Source: Sphaerisporangium perillae
Lineage (GTDB): Bacteria > Actinomycetota > Actinomycetes > Streptosporangiales > Streptosporangiaceae
NCBI RefSeq assembly: GCF_023276435.1
Contig: NZ_JALLPO010000022.1
Coordinates: 95,000 to 158,999 of the forward strand
Reading direction: 5' to 3'
Length of the DNA stretch: 64,000 nt
Shown here piece after piece: positions 45,727-54,458 of this stretch; the stretch's first letter is position 1, and each line of letters starts with the position of its first letter. The position numbers and the translations under genes were made by a program. Below the pieces are notes generated by a model. It made no database searches. It saw only the letters and a list, made by a program, of their open reading frames with translations, and was not told the origin of the DNA.

Positions 45727-45778
45727 ACTGTCACCTGCGGGAGCCGGACGTAGCATCGATACTTGGAGGGGAGGAGCC

Positions 45779-46483
45779 TTGACCGCACACGGCCTGATCG
45801 ACACCACCGAGATGTACCTCCGCACCATCTTCGAGTTGGAGGAGGAGGGGATCACACCTCTCCGCGCCCGCATCGCCGAGCGGCTGCAGCAGAGCGGCCC
45901 GACGGTCAGCCAGACGGTGGCTCGCATGGAGCGTGACGGCCTTGTCCGTGTCGAAGGTGACCGCCACCTGACCATGACCGACCTCGGGCGCACGCTCGCC
46001 ACCCGCGTGATGCGCAAGCACCGCCTGGCCGAGTGCCTTCTCACCCAGGTCATCGGTCTCCCCTGGGAAGACGTGCACGTCGAGGCCTGCCGCTGGGAGC
46101 ACGTCATGTCCGAGTCGGTGGAGGCGCGCCTTGTCAGCCTGCTCGACAACCCGGTCAGCTGCCCCCATGGCAACCCCATCCCGGGTCTGGACGAGCTGGG
46201 GGTCAAAAAGCCCGATCCGTCCGCCGATGAGGTGATCTCGGCGATGGCGGATCTTGCCGGACCCAGAGACATACCCGTAGTCGTGCGGCGAATTAGCGAA
46301 CAAGTGCAAAGTGATCCCGCTGTGATGCTTAAACTCAAGCAAGTTGGGATACAACCCGGACGCGAGGTGACGCTCGCGGCGAGCGACGACGGTGTACGGG
46401 TGACAGGTGACGATGAAGCGCACAACATTCCCGCGGAGTTCCCGCGTGATGTCGCCGCGCATGTCTTCGTCTCCAAACGCTGA
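45779..46483 (+). CDS. DtxR/IdeR-family metal-dependent regulator
   Basis: Protein of 234 residues. The N-terminal winged helix has LIDTTEMYLRTIFELEEEG and the recognition helix QSGPTVSQTVARMERDGL. The metal ligands of IdeR are all present: Met10-equivalent in TTEMYL, His79/Glu83 in RKHRLAECLL, His98 in VHVEACRWEH with the Cys102/Glu105/His106 set, and CPHGNPIPG in the linker. An SH3-like domain ends the protein. It most likely represses iron-uptake genes when Fe(II) is present; a manganese sensor is the alternative. Start is TTG with GGGGAGGAG 3-9 bases before it. Confidence 0.93.
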   Translation: MTAHGLIDTTEMYLRTIFELEEEGITPLRARIAERLQQSGPTVSQTVARMERDGLVRVEGDRHLTMTDLGRTLATRVMRKHRLAECLLTQVIGLPWEDVHVEACRWEHVMSESVEARLVSLLDNPVSCPHGNPIPGLDELGVKKPDPSADEVISAMADLAGPRDIPVVVRRISEQVQSDPAVMLKLKQVGIQPGREVTLAASDDGVRVTGDDEAHNIPAEFPRDVAAHVFVSKR

Positions 46484-46651
46484 CCGGTCAGGGCGTGTTC
46501 GGTTGCATCCCAGTGGGGGGTTCCACTTTCCCTTGTCCCACAACCCCGCCTTCCCGGGGCCTCCGGGTAGACACCGCCTAGCCGCCGAGGCTGCTGCAGG
46601 AGCGCACGTGGTCGTCTTTGCGTATGACCCCCTTCGAGGGGTGGCCGCCAG

Positions 46652-48880
46652 ATGAAGCGATGGGGGGATCTCTCCCAGGACGCGGCCGATCACCTTACGC
46701 CGGAGTCGGTCCTCGACCATGCCGAGATGGGCGTCGTGGTCACCGACCGCTTCAGCAATGTCCTCTACTGGAACCCGTTCGCCGAGCGGCTGTTCGGCCG
46801 CCCCGACCGGCCCGCGGGCGCCGACCAGACCGTCCTTTCCTTAGGCATCATGGAGAAGGACCACCCCTTGGCCGTCGAGCTGGCCAAGCACGTCCTCAAG
46901 GGCGGGGTCTGGGAGGGCACCTTCGACGTGGTGCGCGCCGACGGCACCATCATCTACGTCCGGGCACAGGCCGTCCCCCTGCGGCATCCCTCCGGTTCGG
47001 TCACCGGCATCGTCATCACCGCCCGCGAGGCGATGCGCAGCAACGAGCGCGAGAAGGACCGCTTCGGCCTCCTGGAGCGCATCGGAGAACGGCTCGCCAG
47101 CTCCCTGTACGTCGAAGAGACGCTCAACCGCGTCGCCGAGATGCTGGTGCCCCAGTTCGCCGACCACTGCTTCATCGAGCTGACCGAGGGCGACCGGCTC
47201 ATCCGCAAGGTCTCCACCCACGTGCAGGGCTGGACACCTCCACCGGACACCTGGCGCCCCGTCGGCTCGGAGATCCACTACCCGGCCGGTCACTACGCCG
47301 AGATCGCTCTCCGCCGCCAGGAGACCATCATCGTCGAGGACTTCGCGCAGAACAGCTACCCCTCGCCCGGCGAGGGCAGCAGCAGGCTCTGCGGCGAGAT
47401 CGGCATGACCTCGGCCATCGTCGCGCCGCTGTGCGCGCGCGGCGAGACCCTCGGCCTGATGTACCTCGGCATGTCCAACCTCACCGACCGGCGCTCGCCG
47501 CACTACGACGCCTTCGACCGTGACTTCGTCGGCGCCATCGCCACCAGGGTCGCGATAGCCGTCGACAACGCGCTGCTGTTCGAGGAGGAGCGGCACACCG
47601 CCGAGTCCTTCCAGAAGTACCTCCTGCCGCGCGAGCTTCCGCAGCTCGACGGCCTGGACATCGCGGTCCGCTACTACCCCGCCGCCCCGCTCGCCTCGCA
47701 CGGCCAGGGCATCCAGACCCAGGTGGGCGGCGACTGGTACGACGTGATCCCGCTGTCGGCCGGCCGGGTCGGCATCGTGATCGGCGACGTCGAGGGCCGC
47801 GGAGCCAAGGCCGCCGCCGTCATGGGCCAGCTCAGGGCCGCGCTGCGCGCCTTCGCCCAGGACGACAAGTCCCCGGCCGACATCCTGGCCCGGCTCAACG
47901 AGTGGACGCGCATCATCGCCGCGCCCGAGCACGACGACTACGGCGCCGACGTCAGCACCCCGCCGATCGTCACCTGCCAGTACCTCGTGTACGACGCGTG
48001 GTCGCGCCAGCTGTCGTTCGCCAACGCCGGCCACTCCCCGCCCCTGCTGATCGTCGACGGCGTGGTCACCGAGCTGGACATCTCCGAGGTCGGCCAGCCG
48101 CTCGGCGTCAACGCCAAGGGCATGCACGCCGACCTCGTGTACAAGGAGGAGAGCCGCGTCCTGCCACCCGGGGCCGCGCTCCTGCTCTACACCGACGGCC
48201 TGGTCGACCGCCGTCCCGTCCGCGAGTCCGGCGAGTCGCCGCTCAACGACGACGAGACCCTGCGCATCCTGTGCGAGGAGGTCGCCAAGGCCTCGGCCGA
48301 CACCGTCGAGCGCATCGCCGACGCCGCCACGGTCGCCGTCCCCGGCGAGATCGACGACGACATGGCGATCCTGGTGATCCGCTCCGCGGGCAAGGAGCTG
48401 AAGTTCGAGGAGCGCACCTTCCCCGCTCAGCCGATCATGGTGGGCGAGGCCCGGCGCATGGCGTCGGAGGCCTTCGCCACCTGGGGGGTCCCCGACGAGC
48501 GCGTCGAGCTGGCCTGCCTGCTGGTCTCCGAGGTCGTCACCAACGTCGTGCTGCACGCCGCCAGCGCCTCCGTCCCCCGCAGGGAGCTGGTCCTGGACGG
48601 GCCGCCGCTGCCGTTCGACGAGTCCTGGGACGTGCCCGGCTTCGACAACGAGATCGTCAACGAGAAGGAGTTCACGCTCCGGCTGCGCAGGGGCGAGGAG
48701 TCCATCTGGGTCGAGGTCTTCGACCAGGACCTGCGCCTGCCCCGCATCCGCAGCGCCGGAGAGAACGACGAGGGCGGCCGGGGCCTCTACCTCGTCGACC
48801 AGCTCGCCAGGCGCTGGGGCTCCCGCCCCACCAAAGAGGGCAAGGCCGTCTGGTTCGAAATCCCGACCCGAGGGCGCTGA
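46652..48880 (+). CDS. PAS-GAF-PP2C phosphatase with C-terminal HATPase
   Basis: Protein of 742 residues: PAS (about 20-125; MGVVVTDRFSNVLYWNPFAE), GAF (about 140-305), SpoIIE/RsbU-type PP2C phosphatase (about 320-590; GDWYDVIPLSAGRVGIVIGD metal motif and LLLYTDGLVDRR), and an RsbW-like HATPase (about 610-742; ACLLVSEVVTNVVLHA, DEGGRGLYLVDQLA). This is the stress-sensing design that dephosphorylates STAS proteins and may also phosphorylate them. The two STAS genes in this window are candidate substrates, but they are not linked to it. ATG with GAGGGG upstream. Confidence 0.92.
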   Translation: MKRWGDLSQDAADHLTPESVLDHAEMGVVVTDRFSNVLYWNPFAERLFGRPDRPAGADQTVLSLGIMEKDHPLAVELAKHVLKGGVWEGTFDVVRADGTIIYVRAQAVPLRHPSGSVTGIVITAREAMRSNEREKDRFGLLERIGERLASSLYVEETLNRVAEMLVPQFADHCFIELTEGDRLIRKVSTHVQGWTPPPDTWRPVGSEIHYPAGHYAEIALRRQETIIVEDFAQNSYPSPGEGSSRLCGEIGMTSAIVAPLCARGETLGLMYLGMSNLTDRRSPHYDAFDRDFVGAIATRVAIAVDNALLFEEERHTAESFQKYLLPRELPQLDGLDIAVRYYPAAPLASHGQGIQTQVGGDWYDVIPLSAGRVGIVIGDVEGRGAKAAAVMGQLRAALRAFAQDDKSPADILARLNEWTRIIAAPEHDDYGADVSTPPIVTCQYLVYDAWSRQLSFANAGHSPPLLIVDGVVTELDISEVGQPLGVNAKGMHADLVYKEESRVLPPGAALLLYTDGLVDRRPVRESGESPLNDDETLRILCEEVAKASADTVERIADAATVAVPGEIDDDMAILVIRSAGKELKFEERTFPAQPIMVGEARRMASEAFATWGVPDERVELACLLVSEVVTNVVLHAASASVPRRELVLDGPPLPFDESWDVPGFDNEIVNEKEFTLRLRRGEESIWVEVFDQDLRLPRIRSAGENDEGGRGLYLVDQLARRWGSRPTKEGKAVWFEIPTRGR

Positions 48881-48912
48881 CCTCCTCTTTCACCGGTCGC
48901 CCTCTCGGCTCG

Positions 48913-49068
48913 ATGGACGACGTCATGCCGTCGGTCCAGACCCTGGCCCGCTGGATCGACGCCCACGGGTACCGCTCGGCCGGGTACAACCGTGAGCTCT
49001 ACCTCGAGGTCGGCGAGAACACGGACGAGTGGGTCACCGAACTCCAGGAGCCCGTGACCACCGGCTGA
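48913..49068 (+). pseudogene. GyrI-like/effector-binding domain fragment
   Basis: The last 45 residues read LARWIDAHGYRSAGYNREL then DEWVTELQEPV, which matches the C-terminal strands of GyrI-like small-molecule-binding domains (WIe.hGYr..G..RE.Yl and WvTElQ.PV). The rest of the domain is missing; upstream lies the phosphatase stop. A 51-codon frame from an ATG remains open, so expression as a short protein is possible though I favour a remnant. Confidence 0.65.
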
Positions 49069-49153
49069 CGGACGAGAGCCACGCTTGTCGATATCCGGAC
49101 ATGCAAAGAAATGACCGGTGACAGGTAAGGCAATGGGTGTTTGACTCGGGCGC

Positions 49154-49930
49154 ATGGAACTGGCCTTCGAGCGGCGCGGCGACGGCCCGCCTCTGGTGCT
49201 GCTGCACGGCATAGGTCATCACTGGCAGGCATGGGAGCCGGTCATCGACCTGCTGGCCCGATCGCGTGACGTGATCGCCGTCGACTTCCCCGGGTTCGGC
49301 GTCTCCCCGCCGCTTCCGGCGGGGACGCCGTACACCCCCGAGACCCTCGCCGACGCCGTCGAGTCGTTCTGCGCGCACCTCGGGGTACGCGACCCGCACG
49401 TGGCGGGCAACTCCCTGGGCGGCTACGTCGCGCTGACGCTGGCCGCCCGCGGCGTCGTGCGTACGGCCACGGCGCTGTCACCGGCCGGGTTCTGGGTGCC
49501 GTCCGAGGCCAGGCTGGCGCAGGCCATGCTGCTGGCCCTGCGCGGGCTCACCCGGACGATGCCGCCCGAGCGCACGGAGGCACTGGCCAGGTCGGCGGTG
49601 GGCCGGACGATGTCGATGGGGTTCATCGTCGCCCGCCCCGCGCGGATGACCCCCGAAGCGGTGATCGCGGGTGGCCGGGCGCTTCGCGACGCGGTCGGTT
49701 TCGACGAGACGCTTCGCTCGTTCCGCGCGGTCGTCCCTCCGGGCCGGCCGAAGGTGCCGATCACGATCGCCTGGGGCGAGCACGACCGGCTCCTGCTCCG
49801 GCGGCAGGCCGTACGGGCCGCGAAGTGGTCGGAGCAACGGGTGAAGCTGCTTCGAGGCTGCGGCCACGTCCCGATGAGCGACGACCCCGAACTGGTCGCC
49901 CGGGTGCTGCTAGAGGGCAGTTCCCACTAG
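49154..49930 (+). CDS. Alpha/beta hydrolase
   Basis: Protein of 258 residues with the canonical fold. The oxyanion loop is VLLHGIGHHW (about 16-25), the nucleophile elbow GNSLGGYVAL (Ser about 89), the Asp in AWGEHDRLL and the His in RGCGHVPMSDDPE. Lid domain in the middle (about 115-190). Possible esterase or C-C hydrolase; the substrate is unknown. No ribosome site of note is present. Confidence 0.9.
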   Translation: MELAFERRGDGPPLVLLHGIGHHWQAWEPVIDLLARSRDVIAVDFPGFGVSPPLPAGTPYTPETLADAVESFCAHLGVRDPHVAGNSLGGYVALTLAARGVVRTATALSPAGFWVPSEARLAQAMLLALRGLTRTMPPERTEALARSAVGRTMSMGFIVARPARMTPEAVIAGGRALRDAVGFDETLRSFRAVVPPGRPKVPITIAWGEHDRLLLRRQAVRAAKWSEQRVKLLRGCGHVPMSDDPELVARVLLEGSSH

Positions 49931-49954
49931 CGGAGGCTCAGGGCGGCGCGGCTC

Positions 49955-50119
49955 TCAGCGCTGGGTCTGGGTGTAGAGGGCGAGCACCACGATGGCGAAG
50001 GTGATCATCACTCCGGCGTAGGCCACCGGCCCGAACCGCAGCGCCTTGCGTACGCGGTTGAGCAGCCACGCGAACAGGAACGCCAGGAAGATCAGCAGGA
50101 TCAGCCCGCCGTTGTCCAT
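49955..50119 (-). CDS. Small membrane protein
   Basis: Protein of 54 residues starting MDNGGLILLIFLAFLF, with two hydrophobic helices (about 5-20 and 30-48). GGAGG lies 8 bases before this ATG; an ATG two codons earlier is too close to it. Unknown function. It follows the kdpE gene in the same direction, 142 bases on, and may be an operon tail. Confidence 0.65.
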   Translation of the reverse strand: MDNGGLILLIFLAFLFAWLLNRVRKALRFGPVAYAGVMITFAIVVLALYTQTQR

Positions 50120-50261
50120 CGCCATCGCCTCCGCGATCGATCCCGCTGCCCGGAGCCCGCGCCGGCCGTTCTGTGGCGCCGTCGCGGGAGGGCTTCCGCT
50201 GACCAGTATGCGGCGGATTCCCGGCGGGCGCGGGCTCATATGCCGTGTCCCGCCGCGCCGT

Positions 50262-50930
50262 TCAGGGGGTGAAGCGGTAGCCCATGCCCGGTTCGGTGAT
50301 CAGGTGCACCGGGCGGGCGGGGTCGCGTTCCAGCTTCCTGCGCAGCTGGGCCATGTACTGGCGCAGGTAGTGCGTCTCCTTGGCGTAGGCGGCGCCCCAC
50401 ACCTCGGCGAGGATCTGGCGCTGGCTGACGAGCTTGCCCGGGTTGCGCAGCAGCAGCTCCAGCATGTGCCACTCGGTGGGGGTCAGGCGCACGTTCCCCG
50501 AGACCGTCTTGGTGGTCAGGTCGACCATGTGGTCGCCGATGCGGATCCGCGCCGGCTCCTCCCCATGCGCCGCCGAACGCCGGGTGACGGCCCGGATGCG
50601 GGCGAACAGCTCCTCGATGTCGAACGGCTTGGTGACGTAGTCGTCGGCGCCGGCGTCCAGCGCCTCGATCTTGTCCTGGTTGCCGGCCCGGCCCGACAGC
50701 ACGACGATCGGCACGCGGGTCCAGCCGCGCAGGCCGTGGATCACCTCCACCCCGTCGAGGTCGGGCAGGCCCAGGTCCAGCAGGACCACGTCGGGATGGA
50801 ACTGCGCGGCCTCGCGCAGAGCGGTGCCACCGTCGCCGGCCACCGCGACCTCGTAGTGGCGGGCGAGCAGGTTGATGCGCAGGGCCCGCAGGAGCTGCGG
50901 CTCGTCGTCGACGACCAGGACCCGCGTCAT
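50262..50930 (-). CDS. kdpE: Response regulator KdpE
   Basis: OmpR-family regulator of 222 residues. The receiver has VVDDEPQ, phospho-Asp in VVLLDLGLPDLDG (about 52) and the Lys in DDYVTKPFD. The winged helix has LTPTEWHMLELLLRN and KETHYLRQYMAQLRRKLE, the KdpE signature. It activates kdpFABC when external K+ is low. Its ATG overlaps the stop of a 21-codon mini-cistron in ATGA rather than the stop of kdpD. Confidence 0.96.
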   Translation of the reverse strand: MTRVLVVDDEPQLLRALRINLLARHYEVAVAGDGGTALREAAQFHPDVVLLDLGLPDLDGVEVIHGLRGWTRVPIVVLSGRAGNQDKIEALDAGADDYVTKPFDIEELFARIRAVTRRSAAHGEEPARIRIGDHMVDLTTKTVSGNVRLTPTEWHMLELLLRNPGKLVSQRQILAEVWGAAYAKETHYLRQYMAQLRRKLERDPARPVHLITEPGMGYRFTP

Positions 50931-51047
50931 CGGTCCTCCCCGGTGCGCGTCGCCGCTGGGGCCGGTGAGATGGGCAGGGGGAGGCGCGTCATCGGTCCTC
51001 CTCGGCGTACATCGCTCCCGAGGCCGGCGAGACGGGCATGGAGAGGA
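50924..51047. repeat. 62-bp tandem duplication at the kdpD/kdpE junction
   Basis: Two copies, 50924-50985 and 50986-51047, each begin GCGTCATCGGTCCTCC and agree at roughly three quarters of positions. Copy B is the real 3' end of kdpD plus its stop; copy A is a diverged relic of the same segment and directly joins kdpE. Confidence 0.85.
50927..50992 (-). CDS. 21-residue mini-cistron between kdpD and kdpE
   Basis: Starts MTRLPLPISP and ends TGEDR. The ATG overlaps the kdpD TGA (ATGA) and its own TGA overlaps the kdpE ATG (ATGA). Codons 3-21 are a diverged copy of the end of kdpD (both end in ExDR), while the first codons copy the start of kdpE (MTRV). It therefore looks like a by-product of the tandem duplication that keeps the translation chain intact. 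Whether the peptide itself matters is unknown. Confidence 0.5.
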   Translation of the reverse strand: MTRLPLPISPAPAATRTGEDR

Positions 51048-53553
51048 TCATGGTGAGGCCGCCTCCTGGGGTCTCGTCGGGAACGAGCGTGCCGCCCATG
51101 GCCTCGGCCAGCCCGCGCGCGAGCGCGAGGCCCAGGCCGACGCCGGAATGGTTGTCGCGGTCGCCCAGGCGCTGGAACGGCAGGAAGACCCGGTCGTGGG
51201 CCCCGCGCGGGATGCCGGGACCGCGGTCGATCACGCGGATCTCCACATGATCACCGTACCGGCTGGCGGTGACCAGCACCTTGTGCTCCGGCGGGCTGTA
51301 GCGCACGGCGTTCGACAGCAGGTTGACCAGGATGCGCTCGAGCAGGGCGGCGTCGGCGACGATCTCGGGGAGGTCCACCGGGAGGTCCTCCTCGATGCGG
51401 TCGCCGAACGGCCCCACATCGCGGACGGCCCGCGGCATGATCTCCTCCACGGCCATGGGCTGGAGGGTCAGGCCGAGCACTCCGGCCTGCAGGCGGCTCA
51501 TGTCGAGCAGGTTGGCCACCAGCCGGTCGAGCGTGTCCAGGGATTCGCCGGCGGTGGCCAGCAGCTCGGCGCGGTCCTGCGGGGACCAGTCGATCTCCGT
51601 TCCGCGCAGGCTGTCCACCGCCGCCTTGGCCGAGGCGAGCGGGGTGCGCAGGTCATGGCTGACGGCGGCCAGCAGGGCGGTGCGCATCTTGTCGGCCTCG
51701 GCCAGCGGCTTGGCCGCTTCGGCCTCCTGGCGCAGGCGTTCCTGGCGGAGGGCGACGGCGGCCTCGGCGGCGAACGCCTCCAGGACCCGGCGGTCGGAGG
51801 CGTCCAGCAGCTGCCCCCGAGCCGCGAGCACCAGGTGCTCGTCGATGACCACGTCGGTGTCGGCGGCGTCCGGGCTGGCACAGGGCGGCCCGCCGGACGT
51901 GGCGACGATCCTCCATGCCCGCGTGTCGGAGCGGTCGTCGGGCCCCGGCGGCCCGGTCCGTTCCAGGAGGGTGACCGAGGTCAGGGCGAAGGTCTCGCGC
52001 AGCCGGGCCAGCAGGGACGGCAGCGCGGCCTCTCCGCGCAGCACGTGCCCGGCGAGCGTGGACAGCACCTCCGCCTCGGCGCCGGCCCGGGCGGCCTCCC
52101 GGGTACGGCGGGCCGCCAGGTCCACGATGGCGCTGACCGTGGCCGCGACCACCACGAAGGTGAGGAGTGCGAACAGGTTCTCCGGCTCGGACACGGTCAG
52201 CGTGTGCAGAGGCGGGGTGAAGTACCAGTTGAGCAGCGCGAATCCGCCCACCGCCGCGGTGATCGCCGGCCAGGTGCCGCCGATGACGGCGACGCCGACG
52301 ACCATCAGCAGGAACAGCAGGATCTCGCTGGGCAGTGTCAGCACATCGCGCATGGGGACCAGCGCCGCGGCCAGGGCGGGCATACCGGCGAGGGCCAGCG
52401 CCCACCCGGCCAGCCGCCGCCTGCGGGTGAGCGCGGCACGGGAGCGCGGCGCCCGCAGCCGGCCCTTGCTGATCTCCTCGTGGGTGATCATGTGGACGTC
52501 GACGGTGCCGGACCGCGCGGTCGTGGTCACCCCGACGCCCGGCGACAGCAACTGGGCGAAGCGGCCCCGGCGGGAGGCGCCCAGCACCAGCTGGGTGGCG
52601 TTGACGCCGCCGGCGAAGTCCAGCAGGGCGCGCGAGACGTCCTCGCCCACCACCTGGTGGTAGCTGCCGCCCATGCTCTCCACCAGGGCGCGCTGCCGGG
52701 CCAGGTGGGCTGGATCGGCGCCGGTGAGACCGTCGGAGCGGGTGACGTGGACCGCCAGCAGGTCGGCGCCCTTGGTGCGGGCGGCGATGCGCGCGGCCCG
52801 CCGTACGAGCGTGTCGCCTTCCGGGCCGCCGGTCAGCGCGACCACGACCCGCTCGCGGGTCTCCCAGGTGCCGGCGATGCCGTGGTCGGCGCGGTAGCGC
52901 TCCAGCTGCTCGTCCACCTTGCCCGCGACCCAGAGCAGCGCGAGTTCGCGCAGCGCGGTCAGGTTGCCCTCGCGGAAGTAGTTGGACAGGGCGGCGTCGA
53001 TCCTCTCGGGCGGGTAGACGTTGCCGTGGGCCAGCCGGCGGCGCAGCGCCTCGGGGGACATGTCGACCAGCTCGACCTGGTCGGCCTGCCGGACCACCTC
53101 GTCGGGGACGGTCTCGCGCTGCGGCACCCCGGCGATCTGCTCGACGACGTCGTTGAGCGACTCCAGGTGCTGGATGTTCACAGTGGAGATCACGTCGATG
53201 CCGGCGTCCAGGATCTCCTCGAGGTCCTGCCAGCGCTTGGCGTTGCGCGAGCCCGGCACGTTGGTGTGCGCCAGCTCGTCGATCAGGACGATCTTCGGCT
53301 TGCGGGCGATCACCGCGTCCACGTCCAGCTCGGTGAAGGTGCTTCCCCGGTAGGACAGCGTCCTGCGGGGGAGCACCTCCATGCCCTCCAGCAGTTCGGC
53401 GGTCCGGGCGCGGCCGTGCGTCTCCACCAGGCCGACCACCACGTCCCGGCCGCGTGCCAGGGCTCGGCGGCCCTGGCAGAGCATGTCGTAGGTCTTGCCG
53501 ACGCCGGGGGCGGCCCCCAGGTAGACCCGCAGGCGCCCGCGTACCGTGTCCAT
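50989..53553 (-). CDS. kdpD: Potassium/turgor sensor kinase KdpD
   Basis: Protein of 854 residues. N-terminal KdpD domain with Walker A GAAPGVGKT (13-21) and Walker B region VLIDELAHTNVPGS, then a USP-like domain (about 250-370), four membrane helices with the DUF4118 region (about 390-500), a GAF-like segment, HisKA with VSHDLRTPLASAKAAV, and HATPase ending GVGLGLALARGLAEAMGG. It senses K+ and controls KdpE. The USP/KdpD region binds c-di-AMP in some bacteria. It lies 53 bases after kdpC. Confidence 0.96.
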   Translation of the reverse strand: MDTVRGRLRVYLGAAPGVGKTYDMLCQGRRALARGRDVVVGLVETHGRARTAELLEGMEVLPRRTLSYRGSTFTELDVDAVIARKPKIVLIDELAHTNVPGSRNAKRWQDLEEILDAGIDVISTVNIQHLESLNDVVEQIAGVPQRETVPDEVVRQADQVELVDMSPEALRRRLAHGNVYPPERIDAALSNYFREGNLTALRELALLWVAGKVDEQLERYRADHGIAGTWETRERVVVALTGGPEGDTLVRRAARIAARTKGADLLAVHVTRSDGLTGADPAHLARQRALVESMGGSYHQVVGEDVSRALLDFAGGVNATQLVLGASRRGRFAQLLSPGVGVTTTARSGTVDVHMITHEEISKGRLRAPRSRAALTRRRRLAGWALALAGMPALAAALVPMRDVLTLPSEILLFLLMVVGVAVIGGTWPAITAAVGGFALLNWYFTPPLHTLTVSEPENLFALLTFVVVAATVSAIVDLAARRTREAARAGAEAEVLSTLAGHVLRGEAALPSLLARLRETFALTSVTLLERTGPPGPDDRSDTRAWRIVATSGGPPCASPDAADTDVVIDEHLVLAARGQLLDASDRRVLEAFAAEAAVALRQERLRQEAEAAKPLAEADKMRTALLAAVSHDLRTPLASAKAAVDSLRGTEIDWSPQDRAELLATAGESLDTLDRLVANLLDMSRLQAGVLGLTLQPMAVEEIMPRAVRDVGPFGDRIEEDLPVDLPEIVADAALLERILVNLLSNAVRYSPPEHKVLVTASRYGDHVEIRVIDRGPGIPRGAHDRVFLPFQRLGDRDNHSGVGLGLALARGLAEAMGGTLVPDETPGGGLTMILSMPVSPASGAMYAEEDR

Positions 53554-53606
53554 CGTTCACGCTCCCGGCAGCGGTAGGGCCTGTCCGAATGCGGCCCTCA
53601 TCGCCA

Positions 53607-54458
53607 TCATCTCCCGTCGAGTGCCAGGTTGAGTTCGAGCACGTTGACGCCTGGCTCGCCTATGAAGCCCAAGCTACGACCGGTCGTGTGCCGCCTGACG
53701 AGCGCCTGGACCTCGGCCAGGGGGAGGCCGCGCGTCCGGGCGACGCGCGGGGCCTGCAGCGCGGCGTAGGCGGGGGAGATGTGCGGGTCCAGCCCCGAGC
53801 CGCTCGCGGTGACCGCGTCGGCGGGCACCACGGCCTTCGCGTCGCCGCGCACCGGGACGGTACGGCCGGCGGCGTAGTCCTCACCCGGCCTGCCGCACTC
53901 CACCGTCACCCCCTGGTAGCGGGTGACGAACGGCGTGGCCGGGCAGGCCTGGTTGACGCTGACCGCGCGGGCCGGCGCGCCGACGGCCGGGAAGACCTTC
54001 AGCACCGCGCCGACGCCGTCAGGGGTGCAGTACGGGCGGGCGCCGGAGACGCCCTCCAGCCGGCCGGCCGCCTGGGAGCGGGCGCAGACCCGGGTGAGCA
54101 GCGACTGCCTGCCCTTGGTGGCGCCCGGGACCGGCAGGACGTCCAGGACGTCCTCGGGCCCCAGGTTGCTCGCGCTGCTCGCGGCCGGGTCGTAGCCCTT
54201 CCCGGCTGCGGACGGGCGGCTCTGGAAGTACTTCCCGATCGGGGCGCCGTCCCCGCCGGTGAAGGACTGGCCGATGAGCGCGCTGCCGGCGACCCGGCCG
54301 CCGCTCTCGACCGGCGACCCGCCGGCCCTGGCGTGGAACAGGGCCTGGGCGACGCCGGTGACGGCGAGGGGGTACACCGCGCCGAGCAGCAGCGTCAGGA
54401 CGATCACGGCACGCGCGGCGGCCATGTGCTGGCGGACCCAGCTCGGCATGTGTTCCAT
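53607..54458 (-). CDS. kdpC: K+-transporting ATPase subunit KdpC with a cysteine-rich insertion
   Basis: Protein of 283 residues, about 80 longer than typical KdpC. One membrane helix (about 16-38) precedes the extracytoplasmic domain. Family motifs GQSFTGGDGAPIGKYFQSRP, SNLGPED and ASGSGLDPHISPA are intact. Between SNLGP and the C-terminal region is an insertion (about 105-208) with four Cys (125, 144, 172, 188) that could form two disulfides outside the cell. Its start directly follows the kdpB stop. Confidence 0.94.
   Translation of the reverse strand: MEHMPSWVRQHMAAARAVIVLTLLLGAVYPLAVTGVAQALFHARAGGSPVESGGRVAGSALIGQSFTGGDGAPIGKYFQSRPSAAGKGYDPAASSASNLGPEDVLDVLPVPGATKGRQSLLTRVCARSQAAGRLEGVSGARPYCTPDGVGAVLKVFPAVGAPARAVSVNQACPATPFVTRYQGVTVECGRPGEDYAAGRTVPVRGDAKAVVPADAVTASGSGLDPHISPAYAALQAPRVARTRGLPLAEVQALVRRHTTGRSLGFIGEPGVNVLELNLALDGR

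Noticed and set aside
50872..53577. Very long plus-strand reading frame opposite kdpD
   Set aside because: Antisense shadow of kdpD; composition is low-complexity Gly/Arg and matches no family.
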